From positions 1 through 45,509 of the forward strand of contig JAFZFN010000005.1 in assembly GCA_017555875.1 (NCBI GenBank): DNA of 45,509 bases. Reading direction: 5' to 3'. Below are positions 32,386 to 39,615 of the stretch, piece after piece. The notes below the pieces were generated by a model. That model was not told the origin of the DNA and ran no database searches. It was given only the letters and a program-made list of their open reading frames with translations. This DNA is from Bacteroidaceae bacterium. Lineage in GTDB: Bacteria > Bacteroidota > Bacteroidia > Bacteroidales > Bacteroidaceae. The translations under genes were made by a program, and so were the position numbers. Positions within the stretch are counted from its first letter, which is position 1; every line of letters starts with the position of its first letter.

Positions 32386-33531
32386 TTAGATTAACCCATA
32401 CAACACAAACAGCCAATGCGCCAAGACAGCAGCCACGATACCACCAATCGTGTGGGCAAGGATAGCCTTCGAGGTCAACGTGCGATAGCCCAGCGTGTCG
32501 AGCATCGCCGTGTGAGTGCTCAGGTAGCCACTCCAGCACATGCCAATTGCTGTAAACACCGCAATGGCATTGCCATCAATCCATCCCTCGGCAATGAAGC
32601 CCGGCACCAAGCCCAGAGCAGCACCTACAGCACCGAGCGCAGTGATGGGAAAAGCGATGAGGTGAGGATCCTCGAAGCCAAAGAGCCAACGAAAGAGAGA
32701 ACCTATCTTCTCCCCTATCCATGGCAGCAGCTCCACACCTTGACGAGCCGCACCAGTATAGGTGCCATCAGCCGAAGGGCCAAACGTAAGGATCATCACC
32801 AACGTGGAGATGATGAGCACACCAGGGATGATGGCCATACCCACATCCACACCCGTGCGACCCCCATCGAGCAGAGCGTCGAGGATACGCTGAAACATGG
32901 GCTTCCTGTGGCCCTCGTCATCGACAACCTCGACCTCCTCCATCACACATGCACTCTCGTCACGGTAGTGAGGATAAGCCCTCAAGACAAAGCGCTGCAT
33001 CAGACGGGTCGACACCACACAGCCGAAGAAGGCACCGATGAGCCCAATGAACGGCTCAACATAATAACCCTGCCCTACCATGAAGACGATAACCAACAAG
33101 CCCATACCGAAGGCCGTACCGAAATTGGTGAGGGAGATAAACTGATACTTCTTGAAGTACGAAGCAAAACGCTTGTCCTGAGCCAAGGAGATGATGGCCG
33201 GATTGTCCGACAAGAAGGTGAGCACAGCACCGAGCGACGCCACTCCCGGCAGATTAAACAACGGACGCATGAGTGGCCGCAGCAATCTCTCCAATAAGCT
33301 TACCACACCAAACTCCACAAACACCTTACCCAGCGCACCCGTGATGACACAGATGGCCATGAGGTAAAACACCGTGTTGAGCAGCAAATCGTGAGCCGTG
33401 TTCATCACCGTATTAAGCATATTCGGAGTACCCATCTTATAGCCCAGATAGCCGAAGAGACCAAACACGATAACCAAGCAGATAATGCCCGAAGGGATGG
33501 CATCATAGCAGCGACGAAGGATGTTTCTCAT
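32386..33531 (-). CDS. Gate/nucleoside-recognition-type membrane protein
   Basis: A 381-residue inner-membrane protein with about eight to ten predicted helices. It has two Gate-like halves: one around GALGKVFVEFGVVSLLERLLRP and LSDNPAIISLAQDKRF, the other around IPGVLIISTLVMILTFGP and FVPG-like LGLVPGFIAEGWIDGNA. I match it to the CD0519/CD1768-like group of nucleoside-recognition (Gate) membrane proteins. The transported substrate is unknown. A cytosolic acidic loop (MEEVEVVDDEGHRKP) separates the halves. It is transcribed leftward after a porin gene with a 50-base repeat-rich gap and may be co-transcribed with it. Confidence 0.65.
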   Translation of the reverse strand: MRNILRRCYDAIPSGIICLVIVFGLFGYLGYKMGTPNMLNTVMNTAHDLLLNTVFYLMAICVITGALGKVFVEFGVVSLLERLLRPLMRPLFNLPGVASLGAVLTFLSDNPAIISLAQDKRFASYFKKYQFISLTNFGTAFGMGLLVIVFMVGQGYYVEPFIGLIGAFFGCVVSTRLMQRFVLRAYPHYRDESACVMEEVEVVDDEGHRKPMFQRILDALLDGGRTGVDVGMAIIPGVLIISTLVMILTFGPSADGTYTGAARQGVELLPWIGEKIGSLFRWLFGFEDPHLIAFPITALGAVGAALGLVPGFIAEGWIDGNAIAVFTAIGMCWSGYLSTHTAMLDTLGYRTLTSKAILAHTIGGIVAAVLAHWLFVLYGLI

Positions 33532-33581
33532 GTTTTAATTGAAAAATCAAAATTCAGAACCCCAAATTCAGAATAAACGTA

Positions 33582-34595
33582 TCATCGCTTCAAGATATCC
33601 ATCTTCCAAGTCACACCCATCGTCACAAATGATTGTGAGTCGAAGACCGTACCAGTCGAGTTACCATTCTGCCCCCACGCGTAGCTGCATGCACCATGAA
33701 AGCGCACATCACGGCTACCCTCGATGGGGAAATACTCTACACCTGCACCCACACGAGTCAGTTCGGTGCCAGGCTTCACACAGAGGTCGGCCATATTGCT
33801 GGCATTCACATCATAAGTGTACTTGGCAAAGAGGTTCATCTTGTCTGATGCGCTCCATGAGAGGTCGGCCATAACGGAAAAGTCATTGAAGTCAAAGTTG
33901 GCCAGTTCGGCACGGTTCATCCAGTCGAGCTGCAGGGTGACGTCGCCCATATGGATCTGATGACCGAGTGTCAAGAAGGTCACCATACGCTCCTTGGCAT
34001 ACTCCATCACATTCACCGAGTGCAACACGTCGATCCATCCGTGCGACCCCTGCCACAGCACGCTGCCCCCCATCAGCGAGGGCGACACACTGCGAAACGG
34101 GCTCTGCGCCACCTGCACCTTCAGCACGTCGTTGCCCTCAGCGCCTATCGCATAGCTGGCGCTCACGCCCCACTGGTAGCAATCCATGTTGTACCAATAT
34201 TCCGAGCCGAAGTAGAAGTCGAGCGGAGCACGGTCATACTCATAGCCACCCACGGCCATCGTCTGCTTACCTCCTGTGAAGGCCCATGCTCCCGTAGTGT
34301 AGGTGAGGTTGATGTGGTCCACCGCTTCGAAATAGCTGGCATTCTCATTCGGCTTACCCATACGCTGACGATATGCATAGCTCCACGAATCGTTGATATT
34401 ACCATTGAGGCGGAGGTTGAGCTGCTTGCCACGAAATCCCGTACCCTCAGCCTTCACATCGCGACCGATGGCCTCGGCCTGCGCGTCGCCACGAGCCTCC
34501 ATACGAAAGTTTACATGATTGTCACCTTGAGCAAACACGCTTCCACATGACAGGGTAGCGATCAGTCCCAAACAAATAGCGCAAAGTCTTTTCAT
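33582..34595 (-). CDS. Outer-membrane porin (OprO/OprP-like)
   Basis: A 337-residue protein with a signal peptide (1-22, ending SVFAQ) and an alternating beta-strand pattern through to a strand-like C-terminus (FVTMGVTWKMDILKR). The central part resembles phosphate-selective porin O/P-type barrels: LRLNGNINDSWSYAYRQRMG, TTGAWAFTGGKQTMAVGG, FYFGSEYWYNMDCYQWG. Pore selectivity cannot be read. The gene lies 48 bases downstream of a DUF456 gene on the same strand and 50 bases upstream of the Gate-domain gene. Confidence 0.75.
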   Translation of the reverse strand: MKRLCAICLGLIATLSCGSVFAQGDNHVNFRMEARGDAQAEAIGRDVKAEGTGFRGKQLNLRLNGNINDSWSYAYRQRMGKPNENASYFEAVDHINLTYTTGAWAFTGGKQTMAVGGYEYDRAPLDFYFGSEYWYNMDCYQWGVSASYAIGAEGNDVLKVQVAQSPFRSVSPSLMGGSVLWQGSHGWIDVLHSVNVMEYAKERMVTFLTLGHQIHMGDVTLQLDWMNRAELANFDFNDFSVMADLSWSASDKMNLFAKYTYDVNASNMADLCVKPGTELTRVGAGVEYFPIEGSRDVRFHGACSYAWGQNGNSTGTVFDSQSFVTMGVTWKMDILKR

Positions 34596-34643
34596 AGTTC
34601 TTTTTTTACAATTATAAAATAAGTTGACAAATAAATTCGATTC

Positions 34644-35132
34644 TTAGAATATCAGTTGTATCGACTCCTTGGCAATCTCAAACAGCAGCACTCCACTGTA
34701 GATGATCTTCATGCCCGTGGTGAGCAAGAAGCCCACGAAAGACATCATCGCCACCTTCAGGGCCTTCCCTTTAGAAGAGCCCTCCATGAGTTCGCCGACG
34801 AAAGCACCTACGAACGGACCGATGATGAGTCCCCAAGGGGGAAAGAAGAAGAGTCCAACGATAAGTCCCGCCATAGATCCTCGCGTAGCCTGCTTACCCC
34901 CACCACTGAGGTTGGTGAGCCACACGGGAGCGATGTAGTCAAGGATAGAGACGATGGCCAAGAAGATGCCATAGACCCACAGCGCAGTATTGCTGATATC
35001 GGCCCCCTCGCATGGGAGCAAGAGCAACAGACCTGCATAGCTCAGCGGTGCACCTGGCAACGCTGGGAGTATAGAGCCCAAGAGCCCTACAATGCCAAAT
35101 ATCAAGGCTAAAGTAATAAGAAGAGTTTCCAT
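34644..35132 (-). CDS. DUF456 small membrane protein
   Basis: A 162-residue protein made mostly of glycine-rich membrane helices in pairs, with the DUF456 pattern GIVGLLGSILPALPGAPLSY near the start and LIVGLFFFPPWGLIIGPFVG in the middle. Function is unknown in the family. I chose the ATG at 35132 rather than the in-frame TTG at 35138. It lies after the ispG terminator, so it is probably not driven from ispG; a porin gene follows. Confidence 0.8.
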   Translation of the reverse strand: METLLITLALIFGIVGLLGSILPALPGAPLSYAGLLLLLPCEGADISNTALWVYGIFLAIVSILDYIAPVWLTNLSGGGKQATRGSMAGLIVGLFFFPPWGLIIGPFVGAFVGELMEGSSKGKALKVAMMSFVGFLLTTGMKIIYSGVLLFEIAKESIQLIF

Positions 35133-35155
35133 GTACAAAGCAATTCTGAATCCTC

Positions 35156-35190
35156 AAAAAAAACTCGGAGCACTCGGAAGACTCCGAGAG
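35156..35190 (-). terminator. Rho-independent terminator after ispG
   Basis: CTCGGAG (35164-35170) pairs with CTCCGAG (35182-35188). On the minus strand the hairpin runs straight into TTTTTTTT, 19 bases past the ispG stop. Confidence 0.75.
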
Positions 35191-35208
35191 TTCCAAGCTC
35201 TTATGGGA

Positions 35209-37056
35209 TTATAAGTTTTCATATTTATTAATCAACTCCAGCAATTTCTCCACAGCCTGTTCTTCAGGAATATTCTTCTCGATGCACTCTTTCTGCTTAT
35301 ATAGGCTCACCTTACCGCGTGCCGCACCCACATAGCCGTAGTCGGCATCGGCCATCTCACCAGGGCCATTCACGATGCATCCCATGATGGCAATCTTCAA
35401 GCCCTTGAGGTGAGACGTAGCCGCCTTGATGCGGGCGATAGTGTCTTCCAAAGCATAGAGCGTGCGTCCACAGCCTGGGCACGAGATATACTCCGTCTTG
35501 CTGGTGCGCACACGCGCTGCCTGCAATATGTTGAGCGCCGTAGCATCTATCTGTTGCGGAGCGATGTTGTTACCAATATTATGTATGTAGAGGCCATCCA
35601 CGAGGCCATCGATGCAGAGCACACCCGTGTCGGCAGCAGCACGCAATTGCAAATCTGCCAACGATTCCTCAGCATAGTGCTGGAAGTATACGACGGGATT
35701 GGTAATGCCCTCGTGCATAAGCAGATGAGCCAAAGCACGATGCTCGCCTACGCGGTGCAGATGACCTGTTTGGTGGATGATGACCACCTCGGGATGTGTC
35801 TTGAGGCAGGCCAGCACCTCCTCAGAACATTGGCTATAGGTCACGAAGAGGAACTTGAGCGGTGCCGGGCACATAGCCAAGAGTGGCAGGTAGTTTCTCT
35901 CACCGAAACCCATGAACACGGGATAGGTGTTCTCCTCACCCGTCCATGCCGGAGCATCCACGATGAGCGGCATCGCGGGACGCTGCTCAGGCAGTGTGCT
36001 GCCACAGTAGAGATAGTCGGGACGCAGGTTGGCATCGAATGCACGCTCCTTACCGAAGCAACTGCCGATGACTACAGGTACCTGTCCACCACCGATATTA
36101 CCCACAGCATGCGTATGACGACGCTCGGGAGCAAAGTAGTTGAACTCCTTGGCCACCACACCCTCGATGGGCAGGTGCACGGCATGTGCCGTCACATAAT
36201 CGACCAGCGCTTTGGCCACAGGGATTTCAGCCTCGGGAGCCTCGCTGAGCGACACGCGAATGGTGTCGCCAAAGCCATCATAGAGCAAGGCACCTATGCC
36301 CACAGCGCTCTTGATGCGGCCATCCTCGCCCTCACCTGCTTCGGTAACGCCGAGGTGCAAGGGGAACTGCATGCCCTCCTTCTCCATTGCCATCACCAGC
36401 AGACGCACCGTGCGCACCATGATCACCGTGTTGCTAGCCTTGATGGAGATGACCACGTTGGTAAACTCCTCGGCCACGCAGATGCGCAGAAACTCCATAC
36501 ACGACTCCACCATACCCTCGGGTGTATCCCCATAACGGCTCATGATGCGGTCGCTCAGCGAGCCATGGTTCACACCGATGCGTATGGCCGTGTTGTTCTC
36601 CTTACAGATATTAAGGAAAGGCACCAGCTTGGCGCGTATCTTTTCAATCTCCTGTGCATACTCCTCATCGGTGTAGGTGAGTTGCTTGAAGGTGCGTGCC
36701 GTGTCCACATAGTTACCAGGGTTGATGCGCACCTTCTCAGCATAGAGCGCAGCCACATCGGCCACGCGAGCATTGAAGTGCACGTCGGCTACGAGCGGAG
36801 TCGCTATGCCCTGACTGCGCAAGCCGACATTAATCTCGCGCAGGTTCTCAGCCTCGCGCACTCCCTGTGTCGTGAGGCGCACATATTCACCACCCGCCTC
36901 AATGATACGCTTTGCCTGTTCCACCGAGCCTTCGGTGTCGGTCGTAGCCGTTGTGGTCATCGACTGCACACGGATGGGGTTGTCACCGCCGAGCGGGGTG
37001 CAACCAATCTGCACCTCGCTGCTCTCGCGACGGGTATAGTTGAAGAGATTTTTCAT
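35209..37056 (-). CDS. ispG: 4-hydroxy-3-methylbut-2-en-1-yl diphosphate synthase (IspG/GcpE, long form)
   Basis: A 615-residue enzyme of the MEP isoprenoid pathway that converts MEcPP to HMBPP with a 4Fe-4S cluster. The N-terminal TIM barrel starts with GGDNPIRVQSMTTTATTDTEG and includes VADVHFNARVA and RIGVNHGSLSDRIM. A large central insertion (~270-500) makes it the three-domain plant/Chlamydia/Bacteroidota form instead of the ~370-residue E. coli form. The C-terminal Fe-S domain has SCPGCGRT (Cys526, Cys529) and GCIVNGPGEM (Cys560). ATG at 37056. The promoter block shares 52 of 62 bases with that of purE. A terminator follows at 35156-35190. Confidence 0.96.
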   Translation of the reverse strand: MKNLFNYTRRESSEVQIGCTPLGGDNPIRVQSMTTTATTDTEGSVEQAKRIIEAGGEYVRLTTQGVREAENLREINVGLRSQGIATPLVADVHFNARVADVAALYAEKVRINPGNYVDTARTFKQLTYTDEEYAQEIEKIRAKLVPFLNICKENNTAIRIGVNHGSLSDRIMSRYGDTPEGMVESCMEFLRICVAEEFTNVVISIKASNTVIMVRTVRLLVMAMEKEGMQFPLHLGVTEAGEGEDGRIKSAVGIGALLYDGFGDTIRVSLSEAPEAEIPVAKALVDYVTAHAVHLPIEGVVAKEFNYFAPERRHTHAVGNIGGGQVPVVIGSCFGKERAFDANLRPDYLYCGSTLPEQRPAMPLIVDAPAWTGEENTYPVFMGFGERNYLPLLAMCPAPLKFLFVTYSQCSEEVLACLKTHPEVVIIHQTGHLHRVGEHRALAHLLMHEGITNPVVYFQHYAEESLADLQLRAAADTGVLCIDGLVDGLYIHNIGNNIAPQQIDATALNILQAARVRTSKTEYISCPGCGRTLYALEDTIARIKAATSHLKGLKIAIMGCIVNGPGEMADADYGYVGAARGKVSLYKQKECIEKNIPEEQAVEKLLELINKYENL

Positions 37057-37096
37057 TTTGATCTATGAATTATGTGAGTTTTTCTATTTTCCTACG

Positions 37097-37158
37097 TTCA
37101 CTCCGCGAATTTACATCTTTTTATCATACTACACAATTTGTCTGGGCAAAAAACGACA
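37097..37158 (-). promoter_or_regulatory. ispG upstream block with predicted promoter (shared with purE)
   Basis: On the minus strand: -33 ATTG (complement of 37134-37137), 20-base spacer, -7 TAAATTCG (complement of 37106-37113). The surrounding 62 bases align without gaps to 39547-39608 upstream of purE, with about 52 identities. Confidence 0.65.
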
Positions 37159-37268
37159 AGCAAGTTTTGGATTTAGCTTCCCAGGATAAATAGTGACAAT
37201 ATACCATACGACGCTACAATTGGCATAGTGTTTCGGTTTTCTGGAAATCCGCTGGTGTATAGATACAC

Positions 37269-37303
37269 TTCACGGGAGCCGCCCCATAGGGTGCCCCCGT
37301 GAA
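37269..37303 (-). terminator. Hairpin downstream of the LRR gene
   Basis: TTCACGGG (37269-37276) pairs with CCCGTGAA (37296-37303), 26 bases past the stop of the leftward gene. There is no T-run, so termination is uncertain. The rest of 37057-37268 holds the ispG promoter block and no gene. Confidence 0.5.
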
Positions 37304-37329
37304 AAGAAACGCTTTGTATACGAATGGGG

Positions 37330-38307
37330 TTACTTAATGACCACCTTGCGTCCTCCCACGATGTAGACGCCTCCCTTGCGGCTTTCGGGGTCGGTCACGC
37401 GGCGTCCGTTGAGGTCGTATGTGATTTCTGATTTATGATTTCTTATTTCTGGATTCTCGATGCCCGTCTCTATTCCGACGTAGTTGGTGAAGTCGCTCCA
37501 CCCCGTGGCCGCCTTGTAGGCCTCTATCGAGCCTGCTGGCACATAGACGGGGATGGACTTGTCCACTCCTTCGAATGAGAACGAGTCTTCGATCGTAGGC
37601 GGTGTCGCGGCATGGCTGGTGATGGAGGTGAGGCTGAAGCAAAAAGCGAAAGCCTGAAATCCAATGCTCGTCACACTCGCGGGGAGGGTGATGGAGGTGA
37701 GGCTGTAGCAATAAACAAAAGCAACGTATTCAATCGTCGTTACTCCCTCGGGAAGGATGACGGAAGTAAGGTTGCTGCAAGACTGAAAAACTCCCTTTTC
37801 AAGCATCGTCACACCCTCGGGGATATTGATGGAAGTGAGACTGCTGCAACTACAGAAAGCCTGCTTCCCAATGCTCGTCAAGCCCTCAGGAAGGGTGATA
37901 GAGGTGAGGCTTTCGCAATGTTCGAAAGCACCATCTCCAATACTCGTCACGCTCTCGGGGAGGGTGATGGAGGTGAGGCTGGTGCAACGAGAGAAAGCAC
38001 CCTCTCCAATGCTCGTCACGCTCTCGGGGAGGGTGATGGAGGTGAGGCTGTAGCAATACATGAAAGCACATTCTCCAATGCTCGTCACACTATAGTTCAC
38101 ACCCTCGTAGGTCACCGTGGCGGGGATGATGATGGAGCCGGAGTACTCATCGTCGTATTCATAATAGCTGTCGCCTTTGAATGTCACCTCGGCCTGCTTG
38201 GCCTTAGATACGAGGTTATACCAGATGCCGTTGATCTCGACTTTGGTTTGTGCACTGGCCACGAGAGTGGTAAGCGCTGCAACAAGCAGCAAAAGACTCT
38301 TCTTCAT
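37330..38307 (-). CDS. BspA-type leucine-rich-repeat surface protein
   Basis: A 325-residue secreted protein. Residues 1-19 are a signal peptide (ending VASAQ), followed by a short beta domain and about seven 23-residue BspA-like LRR_5 repeats (pattern SLTSITLPESVTSIGxxAFxxC), then a closing repeat with APxPP-like and VYVPAGSIEAYKAATGW motifs. The C-terminus YDLNGRRVTDPESRKGG and VYIVGGRKVVIK is the short T9SS-like tail common in Bacteroidales LRR proteins. Homologues bind host proteins or surfaces. The frame is open up to 38526, but I chose the ATG at 38307 because the signal peptide starts there and the promoter lies at 38344-38375. Two repeat units are almost identical at DNA level, and ENPEIRNHKSEIT before the tail is encoded by an AT-rich spacer-type repeat. 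Confidence 0.85.
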   Translation of the reverse strand: MKKSLLLLVAALTTLVASAQTKVEINGIWYNLVSKAKQAEVTFKGDSYYEYDDEYSGSIIIPATVTYEGVNYSVTSIGECAFMYCYSLTSITLPESVTSIGEGAFSRCTSLTSITLPESVTSIGDGAFEHCESLTSITLPEGLTSIGKQAFCSCSSLTSINIPEGVTMLEKGVFQSCSNLTSVILPEGVTTIEYVAFVYCYSLTSITLPASVTSIGFQAFAFCFSLTSITSHAATPPTIEDSFSFEGVDKSIPVYVPAGSIEAYKAATGWSDFTNYVGIETGIENPEIRNHKSEITYDLNGRRVTDPESRKGGVYIVGGRKVVIK

Positions 38308-38343
38308 GGTGTTATCTGTTTGGTTGTTTTTTATTGTCTTTCG

Positions 38344-38375
38344 CAAAGGTAATGAAAGTGAATGGGACATCCAAG
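38344..38375 (-). promoter_or_regulatory. Predicted promoter of the LRR gene
   Basis: On the minus strand: -33 CTTG (complement of 38372-38375), 20-base spacer, -7 TACCTTTG (complement of 38344-38351), 37 bases upstream of the chosen ATG. Confidence 0.65.
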
Positions 38376-38391
38376 CGTGGGTGTCAAAATA

Positions 38392-38625
38392 TGCCAGAAA
38401 ACTCTTTTCCCTTTTTAGGCTGCGGGTATCGGTAGTTGACGATAACTCATTGTATATATGCACATTGACGACCGGCACCCCTATCATAGGGTATCGGTGG
38501 GGCGTGACTTCAGCGACAGACACCATGCAGCAGGGGGTGTCGGTCGATAACGTCCACTAGTTCTGTCAATTACAAGCAACGACCGACACCCGCAACCCTA
38601 AAGGGGGAAACTTTTCATTCTGGCA
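38392..38625. mobile_element. MITE-like quasi-palindromic element (234 bp)
   Basis: The ends are perfect 8-bp inverted repeats, TGCCAGAA (38392-38399) and TTCTGGCA (38618-38625). Inside, 38405-38438 pairs with 38577-38610 at about 27 of 34 positions. A 10-bp word GGGTRTCGGT occurs five times: plus orientation at 38424, 38489 and 38535; minus at 38471 and 38582. A central hairpin (CCTATCATAGG) lies at 38480-38490. There is no coding capacity and no clear target-site duplication. It sits just upstream of the LRR promoter. Alternatives are a structured RNA or a regulatory array. Confidence 0.55.
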
Positions 38626-38940
38626 GTCCTCGTCTAGCTCTACAAGAAATATTTTCTAGCCCTACAAAAATTTTCGTCTAGCCCTAGACGGGGAAAAATC
38701 TACAAAGGCTTTTTTCAAATCAGACAAAGGGAATATTTTTATCAGAGGGCTGCGATTTATCTATCGGACAAAGAGATTTTTCGAGACGGACAAAGGGAAT
38801 TCGGCTCGTCTCTCTACCCATTCTTCGCAGTGGATATACCCATTTTCACGCGAGGGTTCACCCGAGTGGGGCACACCATTCAGGCCCTACTCACTTCGTT
38901 GCCAGGGCAAAAATGAAATCTTTTTACTCATTGGTAACAA
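38626..38940. repeat. Degenerate tandem-repeat spacer upstream of purE terminator
   Basis: No gene seen. 38632-38710 holds three related CTAGCCCTACAAAAATTTTC-type units. 38721-38802 holds three GGACAAAGRGAATTTTT-type units. The rest (38803-38940) shows no clear structure. Confidence 0.55.
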
Positions 38941-38977
38941 AAGCAGCGCCCCTCACTGAGTGGTGGGGGCGCTGCTT
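38937..38977 (-). terminator. Rho-independent terminator after purE
   Basis: A 12-bp perfect stem AAGCAGCGCCCC (38941-38952) with GGGGCGCTGCTT (38966-38977), extended by CACT/AGTG. On the minus strand it is followed by TTTGTTACC, 23 bases past the purE stop. Confidence 0.8.
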
Positions 38978-38999
38978 ATGCTTGACGATTGGGTAGGGA

Positions 39000-39503
39000 T
39001 CACACCTTGTACTCGTAGCTCACGGTCTTGAGCTCCTCGTTGGCCTTCTCGATCTTGCGCTTGAGGCTCTCCTTGAAGGCGGCAAAGCGGGTGGCCAGCT
39101 CGGCATCGGAGAGGGCGAGCATCTGCACGGCGAGGATTCCGGCATTCTGTGCGGCATTGATACCCACAGTAGCCACGGGGATGCCAGGAGGCATCTGCAC
39201 GATGGCCAACAGGGCGTCCACGCCCTCGAGGGTGCTCTTGATGGGCACACCGATAACGGGCACGGTGGTGCTGGCGGCTATCACACCGGGCAGGTGGGCT
39301 GCCATGCCTGCAGCGGCGATGATCACTCGGATGCCACGCTCGGCAGCGCCCTTGGCAAAGGCCTCTACGGCTTCGGGAGTGCGGTGGGCCGAGAGGGCGT
39401 TCATCTCGAAGGGTACCTTCATCTCATTCAGGAAGGCTGCAGCCTTCTCCATTACGGGCAGGTCGCTTGTGCTGCCCATGATAATGCTTACGATAGGAGT
39501 CAT
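39000..39503 (-). CDS. purE: N5-carboxyaminoimidazole ribonucleotide mutase (class I PurE)
   Basis: A 167-residue enzyme that converts N5-CAIR to CAIR in de novo purine synthesis, normal length. It has the hallmark GSTSD (10-14), the catalytic His in SAHRTP (His40), and [15 protein letters not shown] and [15 protein letters not shown] of the class I (mutase) type. ATG at 39503. It is transcribed alone from a promoter block nearly identical to that of ispG and ends at a strong terminator. A purK partner is not present in the window. Confidence 0.96.
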   Translation of the reverse strand: MTPIVSIIMGSTSDLPVMEKAAAFLNEMKVPFEMNALSAHRTPEAVEAFAKGAAERGIRVIIAAAGMAAHLPGVIAASTTVPVIGVPIKSTLEGVDALLAIVQMPPGIPVATVGINAAQNAGILAVQMLALSDAELATRFAAFKESLKRKIEKANEELKTVSYEYKV

Positions 39504-39546
39504 TTGATTTATGATTTATGAATTTTCATTATTTAACGTACGTGCA

Positions 39547-39608
39547 TTCACTCTGCGAATATACATCTTTTTGTCGTACTTACCAATTTGTCTTAACAAA
39601 AAACGACA
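39547..39608 (-). promoter_or_regulatory. purE upstream block with predicted promoter (shared with ispG)
   Basis: On the minus strand: -33 ATTG (complement of 39584-39587), 20-base spacer, -7 TATATTCG (complement of 39556-39563). The 62-base block aligns without gaps to 37097-37158. Confidence 0.65.
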
Positions 39609-39615
39609 TCTCCAA

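Noticed and set aside
35410-37068. 552-residue open frame antisense to ispG
   Set aside because: It covers ispG on the opposite strand, has no recognisable domain and low-complexity His/Leu-rich composition typical of antisense frames in biased coding DNA.
37630-38085. Regular repeats that could be mistaken for a CRISPR array
   Set aside because: They have a 69-bp period with coding phase and translate to leucine-rich repeats; there are no variable spacers between short palindromic repeats.
38308-38526. 73-residue extension of the LRR frame upstream of 38307
   Set aside because: It would place the signal peptide internally and run through the promoter and the quasi-palindromic element.
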